Source: Trissonchulus latispiculum | Taxonomy: Eukaryota > Nematoda > Enoplea > Enoplida > Ironidae | Length of the DNA stretch: 64,000 nt | Direction of reading: 5' to 3' | Assembly (NCBI GenBank): GCA_030248195.1 | Contig: JASAND010020753.1 | Span: forward strand, 1 to 64,000 | In this document: in pieces, positions 1 to 14,100 of the stretch | Position numbering within the stretch: position 1 is the stretch's first letter | Layout: each line of letters begins with the position of its first letter | Position numbers and translations under genes: made by a program | Notes under the pieces: generated by a model | The model's database searches: none | Told to the model about the DNA's origin: nothing | The model's input: only the letters and a program-made list of their open reading frames with translations

Positions 1-600
1 AAATGGATGAAATATGTGTTACGAGGCCTCAAAGGGAAATGGGCGAAACCGGCAAAAAAGGGTCAAAATTGATGTCAAATGCCTCCAACTCTGATAGGGT
101 TGACCGATCCGTCTGAAATTGTGCCTGTGAGTTGGCGGTGGGATGAAGTGCTCTCAGACAGCTGAGGGCTTACCCCGATCCGACAGGTAAAAGTATTCGA
201 TACGGTGATGCTGCAAATGGTCAAAATTAAAAGTAGCGGAAACCGCCCAATATGGATGCCATTCGAAAGCTCTCGTTGATAAAAAGTGGTAATAGGGCCA
301 AAGCGCAAATGTAAGGAAAATGAGTTACAGAGCCTCAAATAGGTAAACAATAGCGAAAACCGGTCAAAATAACTCAAAAATTGAATATTCTCGGAGTGAA
401 TATTCTCGGATAATAGAGACATATTCTGAAATTGTAGAGAAATTGCGTTTTGTATTTTTTGTGAAACATAAAGTGTTCGATACGCTGGTGCTGCAAGATA
501 AGTCAAAATTGAAAGTAACGGAAACCGTCAATATGAGCATCAATCGTAAGCTCTCGTTGAGTGGACAAATAGTGCCAAAGCTAGTAAGTGTACGCAGCTT
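1..600. repeat. Two tandem copies of a ~300-bp repeat, cut by window edge
   Basis: Two diverged direct copies can be aligned. GTGTTACGAGGCCTCAAA near 15 returns as GAGTTACAGAGCCTCAAA near 322. GTATTCGATACGGTGATGCT near 194 returns as GTGTTCGATACGCTGGTGCT near 475, followed in both by a segment with CTCTCGTTGA and GCCAAAG. The offset is about 310 bp in one part and about 281 bp in the other, so the second unit carries a deletion of about 30 bp. This looks like the end of a satellite-like array extending left of the window. No gene is supported here. Confidence 0.6.
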
Positions 601-2100
601 GAGATATGCCTCCTGACAAGAGGAAAAATAACAGCAGCAACCCGTTCATGCAAATAAGCTTGTCTGCAATCATTTCAGCCTAGCATCTGTCTGTTCCTTG
701 TTGGTCCAGTCACGATCTTTGTTATTTTCACATATGTTTTGTGGTGACCATTATTTTTCAGACTGAATTTCCCTAAACTCCAAGGTTACTTTGTGCAGTG
801 ACGTGACTTTTCTTTGTCATATTTTTTAAAATAAAATTCAATATTGTTGTTCAAAATTCTTATTGTTGCTGTCCTGCTATTGTTCTGTGGAAATTTCTAT
901 GGATTTCCTTACAATTTTCAGGGATTGTTCCTTTTGTGGCTTAAAGTAAATACTGCCTCATCTTCAGGCATTTTTCAATTCTTGTTCAGGTTTCTGCCTT
1001 GGATTGGATAATCGATAGGTCGGCTAGGTTTTGATACTACCGGCACTTGGTAGTTTTAGAGTCATTTGAGTGTATAGTGTAATTTTGCAAACTTTCTCTC
1101 TACAAAATTTTATTTAGGACTCTGCCTATCACCAGATGTTAAATTTCTTTCGCTAGGTTTCACGTAGGCATCTAGGCGATCTACACACGCGCAAGTCGAT
1201 TATAAGATACATGTCCTCTTGATTCAACATTAAAACTCGGAAATCTTGATTCCGTGTCACTTTCTGCTTCACCCGTTTGCCTTAACCCACTGGCTCGACC
1301 CTGAATTTCAATTTCCCAGATTTTTGAAAGCTTTAATGGAAATATTGGTGCACGTGGAAGTAATGATCACAAAATGTCTTTAATCATAGAGGTCAGAAAA
1401 TGTTTCGCCAGACAAGAAACACTCTTGTCTCAAGTTTCACGCGATTGTGCAGATACATGTTAATTAATGTTGAATTAATGTTAATGTCGAAAATGATTCT
1501 AACCCACCTCATACGCGAGCCCAACAACAAGAACAGCAACTTGACAAGCCTTGCAAACTGCATTTTGGAGAAATCAGACCTTTATGAAGAAGCTTACAGC
1601 ACGAAAATGAAAGCTTTCATTTTTTGGATCAGCTCAGATCAGTTAAAGTCAGTTTATAGACACCAGACACGCAGCCGTACCCACGGAAACAAAATTGTAA
1701 AATTTAAAATCTGGCGGTGATCGGTACGGCCGAATTAAACCGGTCATCGATTAAACGCAATCCGCCCTTTGCACCAACCTACTAATGCAGATCACAGCTT
1801 ATGACAAGTTCTTTCCAACGATACCAACGTTAAGCTGTGACGGGTGCTTTCATTTCTATGGCGCAACATTTGAATTTGTAATTGAAATTTGAACGTTCGA
1901 GTTTTTGTGAATATCATATCAAGGCGTCACTATAAATATCCACAAAATGTGTACTTGAACATCAATTCTAATGACATGTGTTATTGTTAAGTACAATTGA
2001 TGCAGTTAGGTGAACCAATTTGCATGCAGCTGTCAAACATTTGTTTGGAGCTACAACAATAACGTAAAGTTTAGTTTTAGAAAAAAGTACTTTTTACAGT
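601..2100. other. No gene seen; AT-rich intergenic DNA
   Basis: Only a 106-codon open frame at 1400-1720 is present. It has no recognisable domain, its predicted protein is low in structure, and no splice context supports it. I see nothing else of note. Confidence 0.5.
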
Positions 2101-2104
2101 AAAA

Positions 2105-2385
2105 TTTCAAAACCTTTCCGGCTCCGACGGAATTTTTTAGCTACAATGTTTAATTTTTCGGGAAATCGGGCAAAATTTTGAAATTATTTCCCAAAATGGA
2201 TGATTTTTCGCAGATTTTGATAAAAATTGCAAATTTTTATAAAATTAGCGTTAATTTTTTGAAAAATTTTACAAATTTATTCTTGAGGTACAAGCCCCCC
2301 CCCCCCTGAAAATTTTTGTTCAAGGTACAAGCCCCCTGAAATTTTCTTGGGACACGCCCCCCCAGGATCCGACCCTATGTATGAC
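2105..2385 (+). repeat. Dispersed repeat, 'GGTACAAGCCCCC' family, copy 1
   Basis: It begins TTTCCGGCTCCGACGGAATT and runs through an AT-rich body to TTATTCTTGAGGTACAAGCC, a second GGTACAAGCCCCCT and finally CCCAGGATCCGACCCTATG. The same order of motifs recurs at about 36705-36975 and 11220-11540 and, inverted, at about 59815-60010. No coding capacity is seen; it is probably a non-autonomous element or the end of a larger one. Confidence 0.65.
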
Positions 2386-2857
2386 GTAAACTATAACAAT
2401 TTTTTTAATTTTCGGTAATGTGACAATTTTTAAATCAATCTAATTCTTTCAGTGTAGTGTAAGATACGTTCAGGGACCATAGTGCACAGATGTGCCAAAT
2501 GCAGGTTAACTGGTGTTACTCTTCGTTAATTATACTAAATAGTTTAAGTGGTTAAAATTTAGTTTTGAAATCGATGTTTGTATATAGAGGTTCTATGATA
2601 GAACATTGCCTAACTATATCCTGGATTAAATCCTAGGGGATTTGTGTGAACAAATCCGAGTACAGTTCAGCTTGAACTTATTAGACACCAGAAAGTTCCT
2701 TTTAAGGTCTTCCGAAGTTAGACTATCCAACTTAGACGAGAGCACCGCTAAGAGATAGAATAGAATCCGTTACAGTTAACTTTGCATGGGGTACTTAGTG
2801 TATTCTTTACCGCACTTTGCGTTTGTCGAGCACAACTTTTACTTTGCTTAGTGGTAA

Positions 2858-3233
2858 AAAGAGTACATAATATAAGAGTGTGCCACTAGGCACACTCTAT
2901 GTTATCAGAGCAAAAACTATGCTCTGCTCGCTAACGGCCCACCCCTCCCCGCAAATCAGACCCTAGTGACCCCCCGCAAATCAGTACCTAGTCGAAACGG
3001 GGGTACGCTCACTCGCTCTATGTTTATGTGCTTAAGCTCAAGAACACAAGCAGTGCGTGCGCGAATTTTGTGCTTGCTTCGAGCTATAGAACAGAAACAT
3101 AGCGCGCGAAATTCTTTGAAGTGATGGGTCTGATTTGCGGGGGCGGGGGTGGGCCGTTAGCCAGCAGAGCATAGTTTTTGCTCGGATAACATAGAGTGTG
3201 CCTAGTGCCACACTCTTATATTATGTACTCTTG
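2858..3233. mobile_element. MITE-like element with ~110-bp inverted repeats (CAAGAGTA family), copy 1
   Basis: The two ends are inverted copies of each other over about 110 bp: AAGAGTACATAATATAAGAG on the left mirrors the right end ending TATTATGTACTCTTG. The arms share a stretch with ACACTCTATGTTATC, GCAAAAACTATGCTCTGCT and AACGGCCCACCC. Flanking 7-mers are GTGGTAA (2851-2857) and GTGGTAC (3234-3240), a near-perfect target-site duplication. The terminal sequence and duplication length match the palindromic element at 63281-63875. It interrupts a TTTGCC minisatellite whose other half resumes at 3240. There is no ORF. Confidence 0.8.
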
Positions 3234-3240
3234 GTGGTAC

Positions 3241-5080
3241 TAGTGGTTTGCCAATCGGCCCGGTTTGCATAGTACGAAAAGGACCTGTTAAATATTTGTT
3301 GTGGTTCAGTGTTTCTAGTCACGGTTCCTAGTCCTAAAAATTCCTGCACAAATAGCAAGTATTAGCTAACTACTCACTGAGTAATGAGCTTCAATGGCAT
3401 CTGCTTAACATTTTCTCTTTCTTTAATAAGGGTCTCCGATGCACCAGAAAACGTTAGAAGCCGTCAAAGTCGAGTAAAGTTGAAATTTTTTCCAAGAAAA
3501 TGGACAAAACTGGTTGCAGCTGTTGCTATTTCTGTAGCCGCAAAACAAGATCTAGCCCAAATAAATCTGCGAGACAGCCTCTATAAATTGGATCGAGTGT
3601 TATTTCTGCAGGCACTTTGAAGCCAGCTCCAGAAAGCTCCCAATTAAATACGCAAACATGGTACAGTTGTGGTCAAACTTTCGCATCTACGTTAAGGCTG
3701 TAGAAACAAAAGGACAGAAAATAGTTTAGAGAGATTCTTTCACGATGTTGCGGACGTCTGTTGGATAAAAAGGCACAGGAGATCTGGCATTGACCGGACT
3801 AGTATTTTTTGCACTGACTACAACATATACATTTTTACCCTCGTTACAGATTTGTAACGTTATGCGTGAAAGGGTTAAGTAATCGGCATCAACCGTTCGG
3901 AGGAGGTGAGTTGTAAATGCTTTCACAATATCAGGTTTTGCAGCAAGAATCCCAGCGACACAACTTTTATTCAGATTTCAAGGGCTGGAAGGTGCAGGCA
4001 GCTTTCCGATGGCTCCAGCTGTCCTCATTATCCATCCTCGATAAGCACAGGAGTGAGAAAAGATTAAACAGAAGACAATACAGCCACGGTGTAAGAGGTT
4101 CCTGCGAACTCATGTCTGTAACTTTAGGTCACTGAATACTGATCCTCTCCCAACTCATTGGGTTGAGCACATTTCTAAGAACCAAACACTACATTATCTT
4201 TTGCCTTTACTGTGTGGAGATTCGTCGGTTAGAACCTAAAATTTATCTTTGCAAACGTTCAATGAAACAAAAGTATGCCTGATTGTTTGGCTTATTTCAA
4301 TGGCAGCCTTCTTTGATTTTGGGAAAAACAATTAGTTGTTGAATGTGGTGTGAAAGAGCAGGTCTGGTCCAGAAACTCTCATTGTTTGATTATCGTGCAT
4401 TCCTTCGGCATCGTTTAGCCAAAGTTTTAGAATCTTGTTCGCATTTGAAGTTGTATTTTATATTTGAAATTATCTTGCAAGTTTGAATATCTGTCTTGTA
4501 AAGTTCATGCTGAAAACTTTAGTTTAGCTGAGCGCGCACAATTTAGGAGAACTTAGCATCACACACCGCGCAGATACCTTGTAGTCTTCGAGATAAGATC
4601 CGTTTATTTCCAATCATGCAAACTACGTACATTCCACATTGTACAACAGGGTCTTGGAAACTTTATCTGGAATTCTTCATCGGCAAGGCTTAACATATGA
4701 TTACTGCGGAAATGTTGGAGTACAACTATAGCAAATGCTCAGACAATCAATGATTTCTGTACTCGAGGAATGCGTCAGGCAAAATAACAACATCGGTTCA
4801 AAATTTTTATATTAAATGTGGTCTTGTGATGCGTGACTTCAATTGATGGAAATATAACATTAATGGTAGAGACTGAAGATTCAGTTGTTTTAGTCTTGGC
4901 AGACTCATTGCTGAGAACAGAGAGCCCCCCGCCAGGAATAATAAAAATAGGCCACTGCTATTGTTATTTGCCAAGAGCACTTCTAATAACGATTTTTCAC
5001 AGCAAACACATTGATTGATTGATGTCGCAAGGGAAATATATTTCAACTAACGCTGTGAACAGCACAGGTTAATTGGAAAA
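3241..5080. other. Intergenic region downstream of gene A; no gene supported
   Basis: Short open frames near 3384-3620, 3726-4135 and 4807-5046 have no recognisable domain and no partner copy near gene B. No clear AATAAA signal for gene A was seen close to its stop at 5081. Confidence 0.4.
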
Positions 5081-5149
5081 CTATGCAGTAGTTATAGTGT
5101 GAAAACAGTGAAACAGTTTGTTGGCCACAGACATAAAATACTTTCGTGC
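5081..5149 (-). CDS. Gene A terminal exon: cytoplasmic tail and stop
   Basis: This 69-bp exon starts after TTTTAG and reads ARKYFMSVANKLFHCFHTIT plus TA, then TAG. It joins the TM6-7 exon in phase 0. The equivalent gene B exon reads ARRFFKFLANKVFYGVHVIT and four more residues, so the short basic tail after TM7 is conserved. It falls outside the usual ORF size cut-off and was found by comparing the two genes. Confidence 0.8.
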   Translation of the reverse strand, partial: ARKYFMSVANKLFHCFHTITTA

Positions 5150-8100
5150 CTAAAACAATATTAACAATATCCATCCAAGTATCTCAAAGCTTCAGTATCA
5201 ATGTTAATTCAGCAAAAAGCGTTGGCGATCAAGGAGAAAGTTTTCGAGCTTTGCTACAATTTCACCAATGATTGGAATTTATTGTAGTTATACGCGCATA
5301 AATAAAAGACAATATTACACGCTAACGGATTCATCATTACTTCTTTTTTCTGACTGCAACAACATAAAATTGACAATGCCATCGGCCTGTTTTTCATACC
5401 CAATAGTGGACACATTTACGCACAAAGTCGGAACTGGTTAGTCGTTTTGCGCGTACCTTTGGAATAGACAGAAAGTGAAACGTGAATATGAGACACCCGC
5501 TTGTAATATGCAATGCTGACACAATAGAATATAGTTCTATCCGTTGATGAAAGACGGCATGCGAACCAATCCAAAGAGCAACAAGGTTTACTGATACTAT
5601 CCAGAACAAACCACTTTGACCAATTCTAGGTTAGAAAAATAAAACTGTTCGCAGTGTAATAAAATTTGCATCTAGAGCGCGGATGTGCCGTGCTGTCAGC
5701 AAGAATACAATACCAAGACAAGCAAGTTAACTGTGCAGTATCTAAAATTTGCTATTACCAATACAAACAATTATATATCATATTTCTTACTTTGATGAGT
5801 TCCACTCCGCTCGTGATGATAGAGGTAGACTATGTAGGTTGTGATCCCTGTTGATTGTATATGCAGCCTCTGCTATCAGTATGGCGAGTACACCGCAACC
5901 GATTATCGGAAGTTCAATTGCCAATTTTAAGGTATGCTCTTTGTTTATCCAGCATCTATAAAAACCCAAAGAAGCTTTCTAATTTGAACTACTTTGAACT
6001 TCATGATGCATAACGTGTGTCACAAACTTAAGGAACATTTTCTTGGGAATGCAAATTAGCAAAAACAGTGTTGCCAAAAGTCAGCTCTAGGTTAATTTTT
6101 TGTTGCCTACCGAAGATCGATTATTAGCAACACACGATGTAAAATAGTTATTCCAAAATTAGGAAGATAATTGTGTGGACCGTAGAATATTAATGCATAT
6201 ATAATTCAGCATAACGAATAACGCTCAATAGCCGAAATAAGTTTCTAAATCAAAAAGTGTTAAATTCATGCTTACGAAAATAACGAGGAATAATTGCGAA
6301 ATCCAACGATTCCAGTTAACACAGAAGCGACTGCCGGAATACCTTAATAAAAAACAATATCGCAGATGCTTCATGAAGTTCATGAAGTAAAAAAGTTTCA
6401 TGGTTTTAGGTCAGTGAGCTTGCTACCCATTTTACATTAAGCTGATTGGAGGGCAATTTGTTAACCAAAGCAGCAATTCATCTTTATGGAAACTGGAGTA
6501 CTCAACCTTGGTGCAGCTGGCATGGCGTTTCCTCTGTACCAGTGAATGTTCGAAAATGAAATGACAGAGAGGTGAAAAGGCAAATTAATCCTTTTGCCGA
6601 TGCCGCCAAAGCTTGTTTTTCACAGAAGAGGTCAAACAGTTTCAAGGTCTCGTTAGTTTCACTTAGTTAGTTCAGCTCGTGGAAAGACAATTATTTTGGT
6701 ATGAAATAATGAGATCGGTATATAAGTATGAGAGTTGTAGCAATTAATTAACAGTTGAAATTAGCAAAAGCATTTTCAAAGTTTAAACGATGCCCATTAA
6801 GTTGCATATCATTTGAAAACTTTTGACAAGCTGGGTTCTTTGATGTCAGAATTAAACCGACTGGTTTAAGGCACGCCCAAGATTTAAGTAGAAAATTAGT
6901 TAGTGCTAACGTATGGAGCTATTGAGTCTCGTTAGTCCGAGTTCATTCTTCCACCTTAGATGTGCAATGTGATAGAATTCGCTTAAAATGTGAAAACCCA
7001 ATGTAAATCTTAGGCGTAACATAGATGCAATAGGTAGCATAACTGCCATATTATTTTATGCTATGTCAAAAGGATTGTCTTCTAACAGCTATCCATTGCA
7101 GCAAACAGCAATAACGATATCGGCTACCCCTTCTGTTAGACGTTAGCTCAGGTGACTTTTCACATGAGATGACAAAATTGCTTAGGACACCGGCAGCTTG
7201 GTGTTATCGAACCGCCATCTGGATGGGGCCAGCATGTTTTGTGATTTTATAAAGTTTCCGAGATTCAACAGCATTAATGAAAACCGAACGTGTAGCCAAA
7301 TGCTTCAAATATGTGAGGTTACAATAACATTAATTAGGGTATCAGTGCGAGCTACAGTCAAGTTGGTATTTACCGAAGCCGAAACAAGAAATCTTCAGCT
7401 TAGTAGAGAAAGAACCAAGAGAAATTAAGTTACACAATATCCAAAACAGATGGATAGCATCCAGGACGAAAAATACATTCACTGCTTGAAAGCAGTATTG
7501 TAGTATCATTCCCACGCCATTGCAGTAAGTCTAAATATGTCACTGCCATCCAGTCACTAGTATGTAGTAATGTCACATTTAAAAACCATGCAAACAACTT
7601 CATTAGACATCCTCTTCTGTCTTTCGTAGGTTTCCGATTAGTGTAGCATTTAATAGATAAAATTTAAATTTAAAATTTAATAAATAAAAAGCTGTTAATA
7701 TGAAAGCGTGTCCTGTACTTATGCCTATTTAACTTCTGCTTAAAATGTGACAAAACTCAAGACTGTACTTATTGCTACATATTGGTCTGGAAAAAGTGAA
7801 AACTGTCCTTCTGCCTACAAATACAGTAATCCTGTCTGTTATAGATATAAAATTATGTTCAATTGTCAACAATTTAATCAACAAGCAATAACTACTGCTA
7901 TACTGCTTAAATAACTCAATATTCATTACACAAAATAAGTGGACACAAGTAAACAAATTTTCAAAAACACAGTCAGATACTTTGAATTTTGAACCATTAT
8001 TACTCATCCATTACTTGGAGCTAAGAAGTCATCTTTATATCAAAATAATCCTGAACATTTCTCTTCTTAAATGAATACAACTAAACTAATTTTGGTTTTT

Positions 8101-11100
8101 CCAAATTTTTTTACTGTATTTTCGAAGAGTATAATTTTCCAGATTTTTTGCAGACTGACGTAAATTTTTTCGATAAACACCGGTTATATCTAATAGCTGG
8201 GTACCCTTTTTTATTATTATGAGATCGCTCTTCGTTATGGAGAAATTAGCTAAAATGTATGGGAAACCTTGATTTTGCCTATATGCTTTCTCAAATTTGG
8301 CAAGTGGCAACATTTGCTAAAAAGTAGCAATTGATGCAACTAAAAAAGGGTCCCCAGATATTTTTGTGTGGAACACATCAGCTAAGGAGCAACCGTCTGG
8401 TTTGCGTACTAAATGCTTGACAATTGCTGGAAAAAAATTGGTAGCGTTTTTTGTTTTTAGCTCTACTCTACTCTGCTCTACTCTACTCTACTCTACTCTA
8501 CTCTTTTTTGAAAAGTCCCAGTGAATTAATTTTAACTCTGGCATTTTTAACTCTTTTTAGCAATCTAGTTTCTAACCCAGCAGTTTAGGCAGAGTTAAAA
8601 TTAACTCCAAGGTTTACTGAATAGAGTTGATTTAACTCTACTCTACCCTACTTTTTCTTGAAACACCTTGCTTCCTTCAGTTTTAATACTTAAATTTTCT
8701 TATTACTTTGGCAGAAATCTTTATTCTTTTGTTTGTAAAAGGTCTAAGTATTGTGGTAAGCATTTGTAGGCAGAAGGACAGTTCTGATTAGCAAAGGTCA
8801 AATTGTAGGCACAAGTTAAGTCTGTAGCTTTGATTTGTAGGCGGAAGGACAGTTTGGAGTTTTGTTATAGCATATTGAGTTTAGTTATCGCTAGGCATAA
8901 GTACAGTAAAGCTATGAAAGATTCTCAGTTGAGAAAAAATGTCATAATTCAAGCTGGCCTTGACATCTTTTGCGTGAAAGGTGCTTGAACGCTTGGGCGG
9001 CAGTGTGGATACCATCCGAACTGAATCGTGCTTGAGACGAACGAGTTATGTATTCTGAGGCGCTCAGTAAGGAATCTACAATTGACTGCTATTGGTACCA
9101 GGCAGCTAAAGCTCCTTTAAATCAATTCAATGTTCAGTATAGCTGGCATGAAGTATATGTTTAAATACATAAACTTCATAAAAGTATCCGGGCCTGACGC
9201 CAGAGAAAACGGAAGCAGGAGAACCAACCATTGGACATCAGGATCATAGCAAAACTTCTAAACACACCCCGAATATGCTGAGCTACAAGTGAAAAGTGAG
9301 TCAATCCCAGAGATGTTGTTTGAGCAACTAGAGTAGGCGTCGTGAGATTACCTGATTACCGAGTTTGTACATCTGTCCGTATTTCCAGACCGGTGGAAGA
9401 GCCTGGTTCCACCAGGATAAGAACAGGTCTCAGATATTTTTGTGGCACCTCCTCGACTAATTTCTTGTGTATGGCATTTATAGTTTGGCCAGCACGAAAG
9501 TCATCAGGCAGCTGCTTCTGGCTTTGAAGCAAATGGTGGAGTCTCAGCTTCTCCAATTTTTCCATTGGTTTTTTCATGCATCTGATCAGGGCAATATGTA
9601 GGTAGATGCTGAGCTTGGAGCCTTTTAAAAGTTTTCCAGATTTTAGGGATTAAGACAATGACCAATCTGCGCCAGCTACCGAAAATTTGCTTATCTTCCG
9701 AAGATGTTTTGATCACTTTCAGCAGTAATAATTTAGACTGTTGCATTTATGCAGCTTTCCGAATGCCAAATCCTAGGTTTGGCACCCAGGTAGTTCGGCG
9801 ATATCAAGGGCAGTCATGATTCAGCAACATGCGAAATTATTTTACAAATCCTAGCAACTATGGCACTAACCCAGTTGTATTTATTTTCTACAGAAGTTAC
9901 AATGAACACATGAGCAATGAAAAGAGATACTTCCTCACAAAGGTGAATAAATCCCGTATACGTAGTGTTTCTGAAATAAAGTGCAACAATATACAACTAC
10001 ATATGCAAATGTTTATATTTAGTAAACAGTTTGCGCTTTTTATCATATCTAGTACTCACTACAACCACCACAAATGTAAGCGATATGTTTGTTTTACAAA
10101 GGTGATCGCTTTTAGCAACGTTCTTCTAAATAGACAATTTTCATTATTAAAAGATTCTTACCGCGTAAGGATCTGTGCCAAAATCGCACAAACCAAGCAT
10201 AGTAAAATCCACAGGCAACCCAAAACCTTAATAGCCAATGCTAGATTTCTGAGAATTGGTGACAATTGTAGCCCAGGAGGACTCTGCAATGAGGCAAAGT
10301 ACAATAAATATGGCAAAAGGGGAAGAGCAATTAATAATAACAATATGATAACAATAGTAATAACAATAAAATGCTTTTTGTAATTAGTGTTTACCTAATC
10401 ATGAAAAGTTTTTGTGATCAGCAGCTCTGTAATGCTACGAGTGCAGGATAGAAGGGGATTGTAATTTCTAACGTACCGAAGGATCTTTTTACATTCTACG
10501 CAAATTGCCCAGACCCAAATTCTGGAGTCAAGGTTTGCAACCCCTCTGGGCATGGTGTTTTACTTTTAATAGTGTTCCTTGAAATTGTTTCTCTTTCTTT
10601 ATGAGAGGAATAGGTCCTTGTGCGGTTTGAACAAGTTGTTGTTGTTGCTTGCTGCATTAAACATCATAATGTGTTGATCATTACCCAAAGGTACAAAGCG
10701 TTAACCAGGAAACTGGCCCCGTAAGGTTGGTCAAAAACAACTCAACCAAGTTGCCAAGTTTACACTTGCACATGTCTGTGTCCAGCTCTTCATCCCAGCC
10801 CGGACAAGTTACAATCCTTAAGTCCACTTCACACTAGAGCACAAGCACAAGTACAGGCACAAGCACAGGCACAAGTGCAGCCGGTTCACACTATTTAAAA
10901 TTGGCACAAGCACAAGCACAAGCACAAGCACAAGCACATGCACAAGCACATGCACAAGCACAACGCCGAGTCGAATTCAGTTTAACCTTTTGCACAAGCA
11001 CAACGTCTGCAAGCAGTGAAAATTGCTTTGCACTATGCACAGACGGCGTGGCCACACTGAATTTAACATTATAATGGCTATGCTTGTGCCCTAGTGTGAA

Positions 11101-14100
11101 CGTTTCACCCTGTGCTTCCCTTTCGCTAGTTGTTGTGCTTGTGCTTGTGTTTGTGCTTGTGGGCTAGTGTGAACCGGCCCTTACTTTGCCTTACCAAAGA
11201 GAGAGAGGAAAGACTGGGCTGGGAGAAACAGAAATGGCCAAAGAAAATAGGTTTCAAACTTGCCAAAATTTAAAAATGTTCGGTTTGAGAGCAATTTTTT
11301 ACCACAATTAATTAATTTGTAATCAAAATTTTCAACTCTCCTTAAAACCTCATAATTTTGTTGCAAATTTGTTAAGAACTGATTCATAAGGAAAGAAACG
11401 TTAATTTGTGTTTAGCGTACAAGCCCTCTCGAAAACTTGAGTTCAAAATACAAATCCTACGAAAATTTGGGTTCAATGTACTAGAACCCTCAAGCTATCC
11501 ATCAGACAAGCCCCCCCCCTTGAGGACCCGGCCCTATGTTTAAATGTATGCTTACCGCAGTTTTTTTCAAATCACAATCACTGACATTTTTGGGGAATTT
11601 TTCATTCGGTTCTTTACCATTCATGTATGCCGCCAACCATTTGCACTTTGGATGTGCCCACAATGCTACTTTATCTTTGAGCAAATATCGTCCCAAACTG
11701 GCATCGGTTTTTGAGAGTGGTGGTAGTAACGTTCCATTAATAGATGTGACGTTTCCCAAAATATAACCAGCCGCTAAAAAATCGTCTGTCCCTCCAAGCC
11801 CGAGAAATGACAAATATTTGGATACCTGAAAAATAGAAAAACAAACAGCTAAGTCAAAACAAAAAGGAATTCAGATGATAAATGTTACTGCTTTTGTAGT
11901 CCTATTCAAAACAGTTGTTTAACTTACTATTCGAAATAAAGTTTATTTGTCGGGATTATGGATATAAAATTTGGACGGATTGTTTAATTTTAAGGAAATC
12001 CTAACTGAAGTTACTTTGGTTGGCGGGACGTGCTTTGACAAATTTTAGCCACTGAAACCACGTGCTTGGATTGCTACCATTATGGCTTAAAATCGCAATT
12101 GTTATTAAAGTTCCACTCGATAAATTTGAATGCACTGGGTAAGGGTGCATAAAGAATGAAGGCGCACACAAAAACCTTCTGTTTCCCACTCGATTTAGCG
12201 GCAGTATGAATATGTGCAAAAAAGAGGAGGATTCAAGAATTGAAACCAGATTGAAAGATCCGAACAATTAAATGGTCCAAAGCCACAAACTAAACCATTG
12301 AGCTAAGCCTCTGGACAGCCTAGTATTACGTTATTAATTTATTTGTTATTATTTAATAAATTTAAACCAATCGAAGTTCGCAAAAATGCTGGTACTTAAA
12401 TCCATAGTCAATGTATAACCTTTTAAATAACGACATAAGCAAACAGCTGGCTATCTTACAGACTGGAAAGTTGTGGTTGTTGTTAAGCTACCAACAATCG
12501 TCATAGGTCTTGACGATGTAACTGTTACATTGACCGTTATAGCAGCTACAGTATTCCCCAGATTTGTAAATGGGTTTAACTCTACGCCTGTTATTGTCGA
12601 AGGTTGAGTATGCATAGCGATTTCTGGTAATGATATGCTTGCACTACTCATTAGTAAAGCTTCAACGGGTGTGGACTTTTTGATGTTATCAGTGGTATTT
12701 AGTTCAATGGCTTTCGCAAACACTTCAGTTGTCGGATATGGTGACCTAGTTGTTCTGTTTAAAATTGCTAGAACTAATGATGATGATGTTGAATCTGTTG
12801 CAGAAGATAGTTCGGTGGAAGCCGACGTTGTTTTAGTTGCTGATGCCGTGCTTGTTGTTAGTCCTAGCGACATTGGTGATAAAGGTGTCTTTCTGATTGA
12901 AATTGAAATGTCTACACTTGACGCCACACTTGGTAAATACGAAGATATTAAATTTTTGGTTGACGTAGGTGGTGCAGTGGGCGCTGAAGTAACAGCAAAC
13001 GTTAAATCTGTGCGTGCTACTGTAACAGGTGCAGTGGACGTTGTGGTTGTTGAGTATTCGGGTGTGATTGCAAATGAAGTTGTAAAGGACAGCTGCGTGA
13101 CGCCTGGTGTTATTGAAGCAGGTGCAAAAGTTGTAGAGGTGGTTGAATAAGCAAATCTGCTTGCTGTAGAACTGAGCTCAGTGGATATCCCAGTTGTAAA
13201 AGACGTGCGTGTAGTGTCTGCTGTTTTTGAAGCAAGGGCAGAGGTCGTAGAAGTTGTTAAACGAGCAGATGTTTTGCTTATTGTTGAAATCCCTTCAGTA
13301 GGAGTCAACATTGTTGAAACAATTGCTGGAGCAGGTACAGGGGCCCTGGAGGTTGTCGAATACTCAGTGTTTTGGGTTGAAGAGGGAGCAGTGGACGTTG
13401 AATTTGGTAAATTTGTTGGGGTGATGACTGTTGGAGCAGGTAAAGGGGTCGTCCAGGTTGTTGAATACGCAGACGTGCCTGTTGTTGAAATAGCTTCGGC
13501 GGCAGTCAAAATTTTTGAAGATGTTCGTGTTGTCGTTGTGCCTTTTGTTGGAGCAGATGAACGATTCAACGAGGTTGTTGGATAAGAAGATATTGTATGT
13601 GTTGTTGAAGTGGGCTTTGGCTTGGTGGAAGTAGAGGCTGCTGTAAATACTCGTGTTGTGCTTGTTAATGGAGCAGGAGAAGGGGACGCAGATGTTGTGT
13701 TTGTTGTCGAAATTGATGCAATGGATGTCCCAGTTTCTAATGACGTGCGTGTTGTGCTTAATGCTGGAGCATATAAAAGGGTCGTTGAGGTGATTGAGTA
13801 CACAGACTCTGTATGTGTTGTTGAAGTAGGTTTGGTGGAAGTAGAGGCTGTTGAAGACGTTCCTGTTATGGCTATTGTTGAAGAGGGTGCAGAGGACCTA
13901 GAGGTTGCCGAATTCGTGGATGTCGTACATGTTGCTGAAGTAGCTTGAGCGGAAGCTGAAATTGTTGAATATGTTCGTGTTCTGCCCGTTGTCGGAGCAA
14001 GTGCAGTTGAAGACAAGGTTATTATACACGCAGATGTTGTGCTTGTTGCTGAAGTGGGTGCAGTGGAACTGCCAGCTGTTAAAGCCGTTCGTGTCGTGGC

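Noticed and set aside
4807..5046. Alternative C-terminal tail exon for gene A (frame with SAKTKTTESSVSTINV)
   Set aside because: The phase-0 join from the TM6-7 exon meets a stop, while the exon at 5081-5149 is conserved with gene B in sequence and phase.
10480..10580. Possible extra exon between linker and TM1 of gene A (frame with LDSRIWVWAICVEC)
   Set aside because: The linker joins TM1 in phase 0 in both genes and no counterpart exists in gene B's 393-bp intron.
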